A stretch of 64,000 nt of DNA, taken from contig NC_092341.1 in assembly GCF_046630445.1 (NCBI RefSeq), forward strand, positions 3,572,001 to 3,636,000. The letters run 5' to 3'. This DNA is from Rutidosis leptorrhynchoides (taxonomy: Eukaryota; Streptophyta; Magnoliopsida; Asterales; Asteraceae). A program made the translations under genes and the position numbers. Below are positions 38,822-52,200 of this stretch, one piece after another. The stretch's first letter is position 1. Each line of letters begins with the position of its first letter. The notes under the pieces were generated by a model. That model did no database searches, was not told the origin of the DNA, and worked only from the letters and a program-made list of their open reading frames with translations.

Positions 38822-40616
38822 TGATAAGGCTAAAAAGGAACATATATTTCATAGCATTATCCCCCAAGAAAGATAAGATTTTAGTTGCAATTGTTCCATT
38901 TTCAAGTGATATTCGTTTATATTAAATAAGTGCGAAGACAAAAGGCAGATTCGACAAATTGAAGACAAAAAGGTCCAAAAAGCTCAAAAGTACAAGATAT
39001 AATTAAAAAGGTTCAAATTATTGATGAAGAACGTCTAAAAATGACAAGAGTACAAGTTACAAAACGCAAAGTACACGATATAAAATAGTACGCAAGGACG
39101 TTCGAAAATCCGGAACCGGGACATGAGTCAACTCTCAACGCTCGACGCAACGGTGTAAAAATTACGAGTCAACTATGCACAAGAATAAAATATAATATTT
39201 AAATAATTCATAATAAGAATAATATTAAATAATAAAAAGTTGTTAATTTAGCATAGTTCAGGGGTCGTAAATGAAAATTCAATTTCATATTTTGCCTATA
39301 AAAGGCGATGATTATCGATCAATTTTAAGCATCCCTTTTTCTATCCTAAAAATCTATTATCAATATCAATATCTAAAAATCTCTATCATAATGTTAATGT
39401 AATAAGATATAACAATAATCTTAATTTTAATTTTAAATTATGATAATAATAAGATTTATGATAGAGATCGTTTGAGTGTGTAAGTCGAAATTCTGTCCGT
39501 GTAACGCTACGCTATTTTTAATCATTGTAAGTTATGTTCAACCTTTTTATATTAATGTCTCGTAGCTAAGTTATTATTATGCTTATTTAAAACGAAGTAA
39601 TCATGATGTTGGGCTAATTACTAAAATTGGGTAATTGGGCTTTGTACCATAATTAAGGTTTGGGCAAAAGACCGACACTTGTGGAAATTGGACTATTGAC
39701 TATTAATAGATGGGGGGTATTGTCTAATTGAGTGACAACTCATTGGAGTCTGTCGAACCTATCTTCAAATTAATTATCCTAATAATTAATAATGATTATG
39801 GTTGTCCTATTTAGTGACGTTCATATGGAATCTATTATAATCATTTAATTAATTATTCGGGTTGGGTAATTGATTATTCAAACTGATCAAGTGGGTAAAT
39901 TAATATTCATATCTAATCAAAACAGGGGTAGATTACATACAGTGATAACTGGTGTAATTGTTGACAGAAGTGATAACTGCGTCACAGTTTAAATCCTTAA
40001 TTAGTTGGAATATTTGACTTCGGGTATAAGGGTAATTTGACGAGGATACTCGCACTTTATATTTATGACCGATGGACTATTATGGACAAAAACCAGATAG
40101 ACGTATCAAATAAACCAGGACAAAGGACAATTAACCCGAGTAACAATTAATTAAAATCAAAACGTTAAACATCATGATTACGGAAGTTTAAATAAGCATA
40201 ATCCTTTTATTTCATATTCTATCGCAATTTTATTTATTGTTATTTTATTTATCGTCATTTATTTATTTTACGCACTTTAATTATTGTCATTTATCTTTAC
40301 GCTTAAAAATATAAAATCGACAAACCGGTCATTAAACGGTAAAAACCCCCCTTTTATAATAATATTACTACTTATATATATATATATATATTTATATAAA
40401 TATAGTTTTATAAAAATATAGTACGTAATCACTAGCTCCCTGTGGAACGAACCGGACTTACTAAAAACTACACTACTCTACGATTAGGTACACTGCCTAT
40501 AGTGTTGTAGCAAGGTTTAGGTATATTCCATCCGTAAATTAATAAAACTTGTGTCATATTTTGTAGTATTTTGTATTAAAAATAATACTATTTCGTACCC
40601 TCACGCTACATCATCA
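38822..40616 (+). repeat. 3' LTR of Athila-like element
   Basis: 1795 bp, near-identical to the 5' LTR. It is followed by the second gtact. A TATA-like box is at 39297-39305. Confidence 0.95.
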
Positions 40617-40748
40617 GTACTACCCGAATTAAAATTATAAAACGCTAATATGAAGAAAAAGCTTTTATAAATAAGTTCATATTATGCTACAAAATACTAT
40701 TAACTACTCTAGTATTCTATATGACTAACTTAACTCTTTTGTCTATTT

Positions 40749-42455
40749 TTGAAGGAAATGGCACCGAATACTCGGCAAAACTTGAATATGAGCGAGGAAG
40801 AATTCCGTACTTTTCTCGTAGCGAACATAGCCGCAGTACATGCTGCAATGCAAAATAACAACAATAATTCAGGGTCCAGCAGTGGGATAAATTCTGCAAG
40901 AAATCGTGTAGGATGCTCCTACAAGGAATTTACTGCCTGTAAACCCCTTGAGTTCGATGGAACCGAAGGACCAATTGGATTAAAACAGTGGATCGAGAAG
41001 GTCGAATCGGTGTTTGCCATAAGTAAATGTACTGAAGAAGACAGGGTAAAGTACACTACGCATACCTTTACAAGTACTGCGTTAACATGGTAAAACACCT
41101 ATCTCGAGCAGGTGGGACAAGATGCTGCTTACGCACTGCCATGGTCAGCATTCAAACACATGATGAATGAGTAGTACCGTCCCAGAAATGAGGTCAATAA
41201 GCTCAAGGTAGAGCTTAGAGGATTACGAACGTAAGGATTCGATATTACAACATACGAACGACGATTCACAGAGTTGTGCCTATTTTGTCCAAGAGTGTTT
41301 GAAGATGAAGAAGAGCAGATCGACATGTTTATAAAAGGGTTCCCAGAAAGGATTCAGGAGGATGTGAGTTTAAACGCGCCCACCTCCATGCAAAAGGCAA
41401 GTCGAATGGCTCACAAACTCATAAACCAGATTGAGGGAAGAATTAAAGAGCAGTCGGCCGAGGAGGCCAAAATGAAGCAAGTCAATAGAAACTGGGAAGA
41501 AAAAAGTGATAAGGGTCACCAAAACAACAACAACAACAATCACAACCACAATCGCAACAACAACCGCAACATTAATCGCAACAACAATCTCAATCCCAAC
41601 AACAACTACAATAACAACAACAACCACAACAACCGTCCCAACGACAATAACAATCGTAACAACAACAATCCCAATAACAACAAGAGGTAGAAAAGGCCAT
41701 GCCAAAGGTGTGAAGGATACCATCCGACTGGGTTCTGCACGACATCATGTACTAAGTGTAATAGAAATGGTCATGGTGTGACGAAGTGTGAAGTCTACGG
41801 AACAATGACTTACAGAATTAAAGAAACAAATAATGTCGGAACAAATAATGCCGCCGTTGTTTGTTTTGGATGTGGAAAATCGGAACACTTCAAGAGTAAT
41901 TACCCGAACTAAGGGAATACTAATGGGCAAGGCTGTAGAAGAGTCTTCAACATCAATGCGACAGAAGCACAGGAAGACCCGGAGCTTGTTATGGGTACGT
42001 CTCTTATTGACAATAAATCTGCTTATCTTTTATTTGATTCGGGTACGGATAGAAGCTATACGAGTAGAGATTTTTGTGCCAAATTAAGTTGCCCTTTAAC
42101 GCCTTTGGATAACAAATTTTTACTCAAATTAGCAAACGTTAAATTAATTACAGCAGATAAAATATGTCAGAATAGAGAAATTAAACTGGTTGGCGAAACG
42201 TTTAAGAATAATTTGATACCAGTAGATTTAGGGAGTTTTGATGTGATAATTGGCATGAAATGGTTGAAAAAGGAGAGAGCAGAGGTAGTTTGTTACAAAA
42301 ATGCGATTCACATTATGCGCGAAAAGGGAAAACCCTTAATGGTGTACGGAGAAAAGAGCAACGCGAAGTTAAATCTTACTAGTAACTTGACGGTGCAAAA
42401 GCTAATAAGAAAAGGTTGCTATGCCGTTCTAGCACACATCGAGAAAGTCACATCG
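40749..42455 (+). pseudogene. Gypsy gag and protease, decayed
   Basis: One frame can be followed from ATG (40758 or 40749) to about 42455 through several stops (41091, 41174, 41233, 41688, 41911). Residues 60-115 match the Ty3/gypsy capsid domain. A His/Asn-rich linker (41515-41690) precedes three zinc-binding segments: CX2C...YHPTGFC (about 41700), CX2CX4HX4C (about 41750), and a third whose last Cys is replaced by Tyr (about 41875). The protease core is DSGTD near 42038, with IIGMKWL near 42248. Several stops fit CAG to TAG changes. After 42455 a frameshift moves the coding to another frame. Confidence 0.85.
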
Positions 42456-43800
42456 AAGAAAAGAACATCAATGATGTTCTCGTCGCAAAAGAATTTTCCG
42501 ATGTATTTTCAAAAGAATTACCGGGACTACCGCTGCACCGATCCGTTGAATTTCAAATAGATCTTGTACCAGGAGCTGCACCGATAGCTCCTACTCCTTA
42601 CAGACTCGCACCCAGCGAAATGAAGGAATTACAAAGCCAATTATAAGAACTTTTGGAACGTGGTTTCATTCGACCAAGCACATCACCGTGGGGAGCTCCG
42701 GTTTTATTTGTCAAGAAGAAGGATGGTACATTCAGGTTATGTATCGACTACAGAGAGTTGAACAAACTTACCATCAAGAACCGTTATCCACTACCGAGAA
42801 TCGATGACTTATTTGATCAACGGCAAGGTTCGTCAGTTTATTCAAAGATCGATTTACGTTCTGGTTATCATTAAATGCATTCTAAAGACTGCTTTTAGAA
42901 CGTGTTACAGTCATTATGAGTTTATGGTTATGCTGTTCGGTTTGACTAACGCGCCAGTTGTGTTCATGGACCTCATGAACCGAGTGTGTGGACCATATCT
43001 TGATAAGTTTGTCATTGTCTTCATCGATGACATACTTATTTACTCCAAGAAAAATCAAAAGCACGGAGAACATTTGAGAATGGTTCTAGAATTGTTGAGG
43101 AAAGAAAAACTGTACGCTAAGTTTTCAAAGTGTGCATTTTGGTTGAAAGAAGTTCAATTCCTCGGTCACGTAGTGAACAAAGAAGGTATTCAGGTTAATC
43201 CATCAAAGATTGAAACCGTTGAAAACTGGGAGACCCCGAAAACTCCGAAGCATATACGCCAATTTTTAGGATTGACTGGTTACTACAGAAGATTCATCCA
43301 AGATTTTTCCAAAATAGCAAAACCCTTGACTGCCTTAATACACAAAGAGAAGAAATTTGAATGGAAGGATGAGCAAGAAAAGCGTTTCAATTGTTGAAGA
43401 AAAAGTTAACCACGGCACCTATATTGTCATTGCCTGAAGGGAATGATGATTTTGTGATTTATTGTGACGCTTAAAAGCAAGGTCTTGGTTGTGTATTAAT
43501 GCAACGAAAGAAGGTAATTGCTTATGCGTCTAGACAATTGAAGATTCATGAGCAGAATTATACTACTCACGATTTGAAATTGGGCGCTGTTGTTTTTGCA
43601 CTACTTATATGGGGTCAAATGTATCATATACACCGACCACAAAAGTCTCCAACACATATTTGATCAAAAACAACTGAACATGAGACAACGTAGGTAGATT
43701 GAGCTGTTAAATGATTACGATTTTGAGATTCGTTACCACCCGGGGAAGGCAAATGTGGTAGCTGACGCCTTGAGTAGAAAGGACCGGGAACCTATTCGTA
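42456..43800 (+). pseudogene. Gypsy reverse transcriptase and RNase H, decayed
   Basis: The RT runs in frame 2 from about 42456 to 42872, with a stop at 42643, and shows SPWGAPV, the KKKDG segment and RIDDLFDQ. A small deletion near 42872 shifts to frame 3, which holds the active-site motif FIDDIL (near 43021) and the segment after it up to 43395. A further shift leads to RNase H (APILSLPEGNDDF, then YCDA followed by a stop near 43471). Shifts near 43620 and a stop near 43695 precede the conserved VVADALSRK end at about 43755-43785. At least three frameshifts and three stops exclude function. Confidence 0.87.
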
Positions 43801-43806
43801 AAATCT

Positions 43807-44285
43807 ATGAATATAATTATTCATACTAACCTTACTACTCGAATAAAGGAGGCGCAACAAGGAGTTTTGAAAGAAGGGAATTTGAAGAATGAAATACCCA
43901 AAGGATTGGAGAAACATCTTAATATTCAGGAAGACGGAACCCGGTATATGGCTGAAAGAATTTGGGTACCAAAGTTTGGAGATGCGAGAGAAATGGTACT
44001 TAGGGTAGCACATAATACTAGATATTCAACACATCCCGGAGCGGGAAAAATGTACCAAGATCTCAAGAAACATTTTTGGTGGCCGGGTATGAAAGCCGAT
44101 GTTGCCACATACGTAGGGGAATGTTTGATTTCTTCTAAAGTCAAAGTTGAACATCAGAAACCATCAGGTCTACTTCAACAATCCGAAATCCCGAAATGGA
44201 AATGGGAAAACATTACCATGGATTTCATTACTAAATTTCCAAGGACTGCAAGTGGTTATGATACAATTTGGGTAATAGTTTTCAT
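43807..44285 (+). pseudogene. Gypsy integrase, truncated
   Basis: The frame shows the zinc-binding region: both His are kept in AHNTRYSTHPG, but CLTC is changed to CLISS, losing the second Cys. It then has WWPGMK, the linker ending KPSGLL, and the first catalytic Asp (ITMDF). Homology ends near 44285, so the second Asp, the Glu and any chromodomain are missing. Sequence to the right belongs to a different, reverse-oriented LTR. Confidence 0.85.
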
Positions 44286-45646
44286 GACCCATCCTAATCC
44301 ATCTGGACGAATACATTACATTTGGTTACATCGCAAGGTACTTGACCACTATATGATACATTTTACAAACATTGCATTCGTTTTTAAAAGACAAACTTTC
44401 ATTTCATCGACAGTTGACGGCATGCATACCATTTCATAATATATCCAACTATAATTGACTTAGTAATAATCTTGATGAACTCGACGACTCGAATGCAACG
44501 TCTTTTGAAATATGTCATGAATGACTCCAAGTATTATCTCTAATATGAGCAAATGCACAGCGGAAGATTTCTTTCATACCTGAGAATAAACATACTTTCA
44601 AGTGTCAACCAAAAGGTTGGTGAGTTCATTAGTTTATCATAATTATTCATTTTCATCATTTTAATAGACCACAAGATTTTATATATTGTTATGCGTAACT
44701 TGTGAATTAAAATTCATTCATATGGATTGAACACCTGGTAACCGACCTTAACAGGATGCATATAGAATATCCCCATCATTCTGGGACTCTCATCGGACAT
44801 GATAAATCGAAGTACTAAAGCAGTTCAAATTCTCTGACTAGGGCTTGTTAGTGTTCATAGATCTATCTTTAGGATTCGCGTCAATTGGTGGCAATTATAA
44901 TAAACACCAATTCTTAGGCTACCAAGCTAAAAAGGGGCATATTCGGTTCGATAATCCAACCATAGAATGTAGTTTCGATCACTTGTGTCTATTTCGTAAA
45001 GCATTTATAAAAGCAGCGCATGTATTCTCAGTCCCAAAAATATATATTGCAAAAGCATTTAAAAAGGTAGCAAATGAAACTCACAATACTGTATTTTGTA
45101 GTAAAAATACATATGACGACATTGAACAAATGCAGGGTTGGCCTCGGATTCACGAACTTATATCATTTGTATATATATATATTAATACACATAATGGAAT
45201 CTCATAATTTCCTTTATTAGTATGTATTAATTTTTATATTTTTAGTTATATAGAATTTATACTAAATTCCATTAAAAATAAATATTTATATTATATTTTA
45301 AATTATATGTTATATATTTTTATGTTGTATTTATACTTAAAATGATTAATATCTATATATTTAGTTATATTAATATATCTATACATATATAATTAGAATT
45401 ATATTTAAAAATGATTAGTTTGTTATATATATAAGTATTTATATACATACTGTTAATATGTTAGATATATAGGTATATAAACTATTAATATTATTACAGT
45501 ATATGTAATAAGTATATTTTAGATACAAAATATTTATCTGTTAAAAAAAATGATAGTATTGAGAATAATAATTTACTAATAATAATAACTTTCTTGATAT
45601 TGATAATACCAATAATAATAATGATATTATTAAAAATGGTACTTAT

Positions 45647-45648
<2 letters not shown>

Positions 45649-45725
<77 letters not shown>

Positions 45726-45726
45726 T
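45649..45726. repeat. (TAA)n microsatellite
   Basis: Imperfect TAA run in the reverse-oriented LTR. Confidence 0.9.
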
Positions 45727-46009
45727 TAATGTTTGAAAAATGATATTAATACTAATATTAGTGAAAATAACAATAATAACTTGTATTATTCCTATAACAA
45801 AAATAATAATAATAATCCTAAATATAATCATAATAAATTAAAATGGTAAATTAGTAATCATAATAATAATAATATTATTCATATTAGTGACTATAATCTT
45901 AATACTAATAATAAATGATAACTAATACTTTTATTAGTAGTAATAATAATAATAATAATAACTATCATATTAGTCATAATAACAATTTCTAATAATAACA
46001 ATGATAATA

Positions 46010-46188
<179 letters not shown>

Positions 46189-46194
46189 ATTAAG

Positions 46195-46320
46195 ATAAAA
46201 GTGTATATACCCTTAGGAAGTTTTTCTAAAAAGAAATGCGCCAGACCCGACTCGAACCGTGACCTCTCGTTAAACCAACACACGCATAACCGTTGCCCTA
46301 TCCGATTCTTTCTGAATCAA
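46195..46320 (-). mobile_element. Possible tRNA-derived SINE-like segment
   Basis: On the minus strand, a box-A-like word tagggcaacgg (complement of 46291-46300 and neighbours) is followed about 30 nt later by the box-B-like ggttcgagtcg (46249-46258). That is the spacing of the internal RNA polymerase III promoter of tRNA-derived SINEs. It then runs into an ATT-rich tail. No target duplication could be fixed, and similar words seem to be part of this LTR family, so it may be an old fixed piece of the LTR and not a separate insertion. Confidence 0.35.
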
Positions 46321-47935
46321 TTCATACCTAAATTCCCTTAGCCCATCATCTCAACATGATCATCATTATTCTAATATTCTAACTATCATCATAATATCAT
46401 TATGATCACGTCTTCATCATCATTCATCTCTTTGCGTTTTAATCAGGACAGAACAACAGCCCTATGTCCTGTGTTGGTTGTCGATATATAATAGAAACAA
46501 TAGTTGTGCTCGATTGAAACTGACAACGAAGTAATTAACGGTTGTTATGATCTATTATGCATAATGGGCAGCCCACTTAAAGTGGTAGTCCAATAACACT
46601 ATCTGTCACGGCCCAAGAGGATATGATTTCGGCCCTATTTCAACAACTAGATGTCCACCAAAACAACAACTTATGGCCCAGCACAATAAATTAAAAAGAA
46701 AAAGGAAAATGGGCAGAATTGTTGGATTAGGTTTGGAAGTTTTTGGCCACGATAGAAAAAGATAAACATATATGTTCGATGGGTGTCCAGCTGGATATTA
46801 CCGAATGATTCACAATCAATTTCCTATAATCACGCCTATTGTCCACAGTTAGTGGTTTTATTTTGTTGCAACCGGTCCACCACAGAAAAACAATACAATC
46901 AAGTGGTTATTTATATATTGAAACAAGAATAGGAGAAGCATACACTTGGATTTTCATTATCATCACTCATCATAAATTATCACCTCCATCTCCATATACA
47001 ATCTTTCTACTTTGTTCCTTGATTGTTTATATAGAAAAGATAAAAGAAAGGACGCAACCACATACAATTAAAATAGTGATGCCATGTGGTGGTCTTCGGT
47101 TGTGATGTGTGAGGTTTTGTATAGATCAGAAAAATAGAAGACAGGCTGCAGCAGCGGTTGTAAACAACCAGTTCAATCAGCGAAGAATGATCATGTAGGT
47201 AGCAGTAATAACACTTGTTATCTTGAGTGTTAGTGCCTGATCGTGAAACAGAAAAATAAATGAGACCCATGGTGATGATGAGGTCTGTGTTGTGGTGTTG
47301 TCTGTGAAGTTTTATCGGATAGAAACAGAAATACACAAGTTGTAGCAGCAACATTAAAAGACCAATTGAGGTAGGTTTTGCGGTTTAATTTATCTCCATA
47401 AAATAATAAGGGTCGCAGCTATAAACAAGTTATCGTATACAAGGGCTGTTAGTTGTTTTGTGATCAAGTAGCTTAGTGTGTACTATGGTTGGCCGAATCA
47501 AGAATAGGAGGAGAATGGTGGTTCGTTGGGTTGCCAAAACAAAAAGAAAAATGGTTGTTGATAGTTGGTAAGGAGAGTATGAAGTCGATGATTTTTGATA
47601 GATACATGAATAATTCATTGGTTTTATAGTGATATCAGTTTTACAGAAAATCAATCAGGAATTTAACCAAATACCAAAAAGAATTGATTTGAAAGGGGAT
47701 TGGTACGAACGATTACGATGTGTAACAAATTTGAAGACAGAAACAAATTTGCATAAAGTTCGATTGTTACGTGAAACAGCTTTTTGTATAAATTTGTATA
47801 ATTGATTTGGTAATAACGATTCCTACTCCATAATATGTATCTATATACATGTAGCAGCGTATATATCTGTATATATATCAATATCAGAATTTCTGTAAGT
47901 ATATATCTATATATTTTATATAATTTCCATAGTTA
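46321..47935. other. Unassigned stretch inside the reverse LTR
   Basis: Composition is more even than in the flanking microsatellites, and it contains short ORFs on both strands (for example 46839-47105 plus, 47007-47354 minus), none with a known domain. It is most likely the transcription-control part of the long reverse-oriented LTR. No gene is supported. Confidence 0.4.
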
Positions 47936-48668
47936 ATAACTATAATTATAATAATAATACTCTTAATATAATAATAATAATATAATAGTAATAATAATAT
48001 TATTATTATTATTATTAATGATAATGATAACTATAAAATTTATAACAGTAATATTATTAGTAATAATGATAATGATATTACTAATACTAATAACACTTAT
48101 ATTAATAAGACTTATATTTCTATTCTAATAGTAATTATAATACTAATAGTAATAATAATTACATTCATAATAATAAATAATAATCATATTAAAAAGAATA
48201 AAAAATGATAATAATAATAATAATAAAATATATTATTTTCTAATAATAATAATAATAACATTAATATAACAATTTACATGTATTTTATTTATATATATAA
48301 TCTTATTAATAGATTTTAATATTACTATTTATTTTGATGAAAATAATTATACATTATTAATATAATATTTATGTTTTAACTTGTAGTTGCATTTAATATT
48401 TCAATTTATTAGTTATGTAATATTTGATAGTTATAGCTATATTAATATATATTTAATATTTAATATCTATACATTACAATATATATATCCAATAATAATA
48501 ATACTAACAATCTATTTAATAATATTATTGATAATGTTAATTAATAATAATACTAATAATGATATTAGTATTAACATAATAATTATATTCAGCTTGTAAT
48601 TAAGTTTAATATATTTCTATTTATTATAATATCTTTTAATTATATAATTTCATTGAATCCTTATTATT

Positions 48669-48703
<35 letters not shown>

Positions 48704-48720
48704 TTACAATATTACATATG
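47936..48720. repeat. AT-rich, TAA/ATA-rich low-complexity tract
   Basis: Interrupted TAA, TTA and ATA runs and a short (AT)n near 48675-48700. No gene seen. Confidence 0.8.
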
Positions 48721-48778
48721 TATAGATTTCATATATATTTACATATTTATTTATACATCGATGTTCGTGAATCGTCGG

Positions 48779-48870
48779 AGTAGTGACCCGAACTTTTCCA
48801 TGTTTATATATATTAAATGAAATTTTTATTTACATGATTAAGTATTTCCAACATGTTAAGCAATCAAACT
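48779..48870 (+). repeat. Second gypsy LTR copy, start
   Basis: From tagtgacccgaac on, it matches the LTR beginning at 18041. The first base is a where the other copy has t. It is split after 92 bp by the SIRE-like element and resumes at 63003. It sits in the reverse-oriented LTR, giving a head-to-head arrangement. Confidence 0.85.
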
Positions 48871-49112
48871 TGATAAGTCAGATCATGTTGAGATTGAGAG
48901 AAATGATAAGATAGAATGAGATTCGGTATGTAAGAAAGAGACTCGGTACTAGAGAGAATCGGTACAAATTAAATTCCACAGCTTCTAGAACTCAGTTACA
49001 ATACCATGGCTATCTAATTAGGACTACATAGGTTCCTTATATAGCCCTCTTCTAAGGAACCTTCATTTAAGCTTAATTCACATTAACACTATACAACTTC
49101 AGGGTCCTAACA
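48871..49112 (-). repeat. 3' LTR of SIRE-like element
   Basis: 242 bp; on the minus strand it starts tgttaggac and ends gacttatca. It contains a 9-bp inverted repeat (49031-49039 with 49053-49061) around a TATA-like word and three copies of the word (t/c)cggta. Confidence 0.95.
49035..49044 (-). promoter_or_regulatory. TATA-like box in SIRE-like LTR, within a stem-loop
   Basis: On the minus strand ctatataagg, present in both LTRs (also 62925-62934). It overlaps a perfect 9-bp inverted repeat ggttcctta/taaggaacc with a 13-bp loop. Confidence 0.5.
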
Positions 49113-49125
49113 ATCTCCCCCTTAG
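49113..49125 (-). other. Polypurine tract of SIRE-like element
   Basis: On the minus strand ctaagggggagat directly precedes the 3' LTR, the standard SIRE-type PPT. Similar tracts recur at 54596-54830. Confidence 0.88.
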
Positions 49126-49252
49126 TGTTAAATGTGAACTTTACAATATAATCCTATTGTGAAATCTTGAGAGGTCCAAACGTTAGTTTCCATCGTGAGC
49201 CATCTGGTTTTTAAACTTCTACTTGATTTTCTGAAATTTGCTTAGAAGTTTT

Positions 49253-52200
49253 CTAGACTCCCCACGTTTTTCTTGGATCTCCCTCATGTAATGGATATTC
49301 ATCCATTTCCTTGAAATACCTTCTCTTTCTCTGGCCACGAAGAATCTCAAACTGTCTTGTATGGATTCGGAGCTTTAAACGATCTCTGATATGCATTATA
49401 AACTCTCCAAGACCCATTTTTGTATCAAAGTCATCAACCTTGCTTTGACGAATTTTAAGATACTTCAGTGCAGCCTTAAGTGTTCCATCTGAATATTTGT
49501 TCAGCTCTTCAGTACGAATGAACACCTTTTCCTTTTGAGAATTTACAAATACAAACCCTTCGGGTTCGAATTGCATTTGAAACATCCTCATATCCTTCAG
49601 TCCCTCCGTAAATTGATTCGGACACGTTATTCGAATCTTTTTCCTATTTGCTTCGAGACATATTTGAAAATCTTCACGTCTCATCAGTTCAATTGTCTCC
49701 ATCATGTATCTTTTCACAGCTTCCAAAGCTTGAGCTTTAGCAAAAGGTCGAATGGTGATGATACTGAGGTAGTTGTAGATGTGAATGATGTCAAGCATAT
49801 CAAGATTATGAAAATCTACTTCTGTGAACTTGTACACTTTCTCATCTTCTCTTATAACATGGAACTGACTGATGACGTCTTTCTTTTCACTTATCTTTAC
49901 TCCGACTCGAGCAATATTCAACACTTCTGAAATACGATATTTTCTTTGAAGCCACAAATCATCTTCATCTTTGTTGATATGTTTCCTCCACATAAACTAA
50001 TACCAATTCCTTTCACTTGCTGCAAGCAATCGTGAACCTATATAAGTAAACCTTTTACTCCTTGGTGTATCTTTGATGCGGAAGATCTTGTAAGCATATT
50101 TTTCGATGAATGTGTTTTGTAACGTTATAAAATCATGTTCAACTCCCAATAACAATCTTTGTTCCTGATTCTTAAAGAATATTCCATGATTGTATTTGAA
50201 TCTGGAATTTACTGATTCACTTGATGTAGATGTACCAAAAGTTGATCTTTCATTAGCATTTGTTAGATGTGAACTCGATGAAGGTGTAGAATTCGATGAA
50301 TGATCAGTAGGATTTGTTGCATCATCAATTGGAACATCATTATCTTCAATATGATCAAAGATATCATCTTCATTTGGATCAACATAAAGATTGTCTTCTT
50401 CGTCATTAGAAGAATCCATATCATCATCACTTTCTATTACTGGATCAGGATTCCCTTCATCTACAATCTCTACATCTTTCGGAATTGAAGATACTGAAGA
50501 TAACTTGCTTAAGATGACAAACCCATCATCATCCGTCTCTTCAAGATAAAAATCACTTAAGTTCAAATCCTCATCTACTGGTCCACTATCAGCCTCTTTA
50601 TGAACAATTGGAATTATAACTTGCTCAGGCTCCTTATCATTAATTTCATCATGTACAGAAACCATTTCTGATTCCGTCTGAACTCGTTGAGCTTGTAAAG
50701 CTGATGAAGATCTCACATCACCACCCTTGGTTGAAATGTTCACCGATAGATATTCTCCATCTACTCCTATCTCCCCCTCATGGCTATTCTGAGGATCAGA
50801 ATCGTCATGTTCATCATCACGGTGAGGAATTAAAGGAGAAGATCAGGAAGTAAGTGGATATCGAACACGAGCACGAAACAATGCTTGAAGCGAAGTACAT
50901 CTAAGAACATCAAGATTGACTCTAGAAAACATACGACTGAAATATTCTTGCTCCAAAGCATCATAGAAATGTGGTAAACGAGAGGGTGATGATGGAAAAG
51001 TAACAATGGGAACAGCAGCAGCAGCAGTACCTGTTGAAGGCGATGTCGATGGAAGTGTATGAGTTGCCGTGAGGGCAGGTAAGGATGATTGTGCGGTATT
51101 ATTCTTATATGTAGGGCTGTACATACTACTAGTCAGATTCGTGATATCCCCTTCTGATGGAGGTTGGGTAACAACCGGAGTTGTCACCGACGAAGTTTCT
51201 TTCGAAGCATCCGCCTCCATGACTTTGGTCTCATGGGACTCTGACAAAGTAACAGAACTACCCGTCGGTTTAGCTCTCGCAGAGATATTGCTATCTCTGA
51301 CTCCTGAAATCATTGATATACCATGAGGTGGTAAATCTCTTTCCGTTAAAGACTCTTCCTCCAGACCCTGAGATTCAGAATCCGGAAGAGAAGTGGTTTG
51401 ATCCAATGAATCACTTTCATGAATCAAGGAATCAGTCTGCTGGAAGTCTGATAAATATCCCGAAGGATTGTCATGTTGACTCGTTTCCATAGGACGCGGA
51501 AGATCTTCCTCATCAAGATAAGCCGGACCTTGAAACCCTGTTGTACGTTGAGGCACAGGAGGATTTCCAGCTGATACGCAGGGTGCCTTTTCAAGACTTT
51601 TCGGCTCCCCTTCGGCCATTCTGGACTTCAATGATTGAGTTTCTTCAATCGATTGAGTCAACGCAGACTTTACTGCAGAGGAAGAATTTACTTCCTTAGA
51701 TGCCGAAGCACCTTGCTTTGTACTATTAAGTCCTGTTTAGATTGAATGGGCTTAGTGGATTTTTTACCATCCGTGCGTTTAGATCTCTTGCCTACCGAAA
51801 CTTTCGCTTCATTTAGTGTAAGGCTTACTGTTATTATTGGATGTGATACGGAAATGGGTGAGGGTGACCTAATTGGTTCTAGGTCTTGGTTCGTATCACC
51901 AACGGTAGTAATAACTGTTTGGCGGACGATAGGTGTCGAAGTCCTAGATCTAGTTACTCGTTGGGTTGGCGGAGTCTGAATCATCTCATCAGGTATATAT
52001 CGAGTTCTCTTAGGAGAATGTTCGGGAGATGATTCAGATGCTGTTGCTGAAGTGTCGGTGTCACTGCTCACTTCGGGTGTTGTGGAAAGGGTTGGTTCAA
52101 TCCTAGTTGGACTAGGTTCCCTGATCCTCACAGGTTGAGCTTGGTGTGCTGCCCTAGATCATTTAAGGTTCACCCTAAGTGGAGGATTAGCTGGCCCGGG

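Larger units (their letters stand above)
30779..40616 (+). mobile_element. Non-autonomous Athila/Tat-like element (TR-GAG type), 9838 bp
   Basis: LTRs 30779-32585 and 38822-40616 (tgataagg...catca) are flanked by the 5-bp duplication gtact (30774-30778 and 40617-40621). The PBS matches the tRNA-Asp type used by Athila/Tat elements. The only long ORF encodes gag and protease. The 2.3 kb between it and the 3' LTR shows no RT, RNase H or integrase. Four LTR substitutions by eye, plus a change in AT-repeat length, and an intact ORF make this the youngest insertion in the window. To move it would need pol proteins from a related autonomous element. Confidence 0.93.
18041..44285 (+). mobile_element. 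Decayed Ty3/gypsy element (probably Tekay-like), host of two nested insertions
   Basis: The order is: long 5' LTR (18041-29722, split by a copia element), primer binding site, an acidic upstream ORF, an Athila-like insertion, then gag, protease, RT, RNase H and a truncated integrase. Domain order PR-RT-RH-INT is that of Ty3/gypsy. The RT segment around the SPWGAPV and YRELN motifs suggests the chromoviral Tekay/Del lineage. The diagnostic chromodomain would lie in the missing integrase end, so the lineage is an inference. No 3' LTR is joined to it; the element breaks off near 44285. Without insertions it occupies roughly 8 kb. Confidence 0.8.

Noticed and set aside
41370..41723. Valine-rich minus-strand ORF and Thr-rich plus ORF at 41506-41781
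   Set aside because: Other-frame readings of the Asn/His-rich gag linker.
46249..46300. A functional tRNA gene
   Set aside because: Only box-A- and box-B-like words are present; a cloverleaf with paired acceptor stem is not evident.
46839..47881. A host gene in the more balanced-composition stretch
   Set aside because: The short ORFs on both strands overlap each other and have no domains, and the stretch lies in a reverse-oriented LTR.
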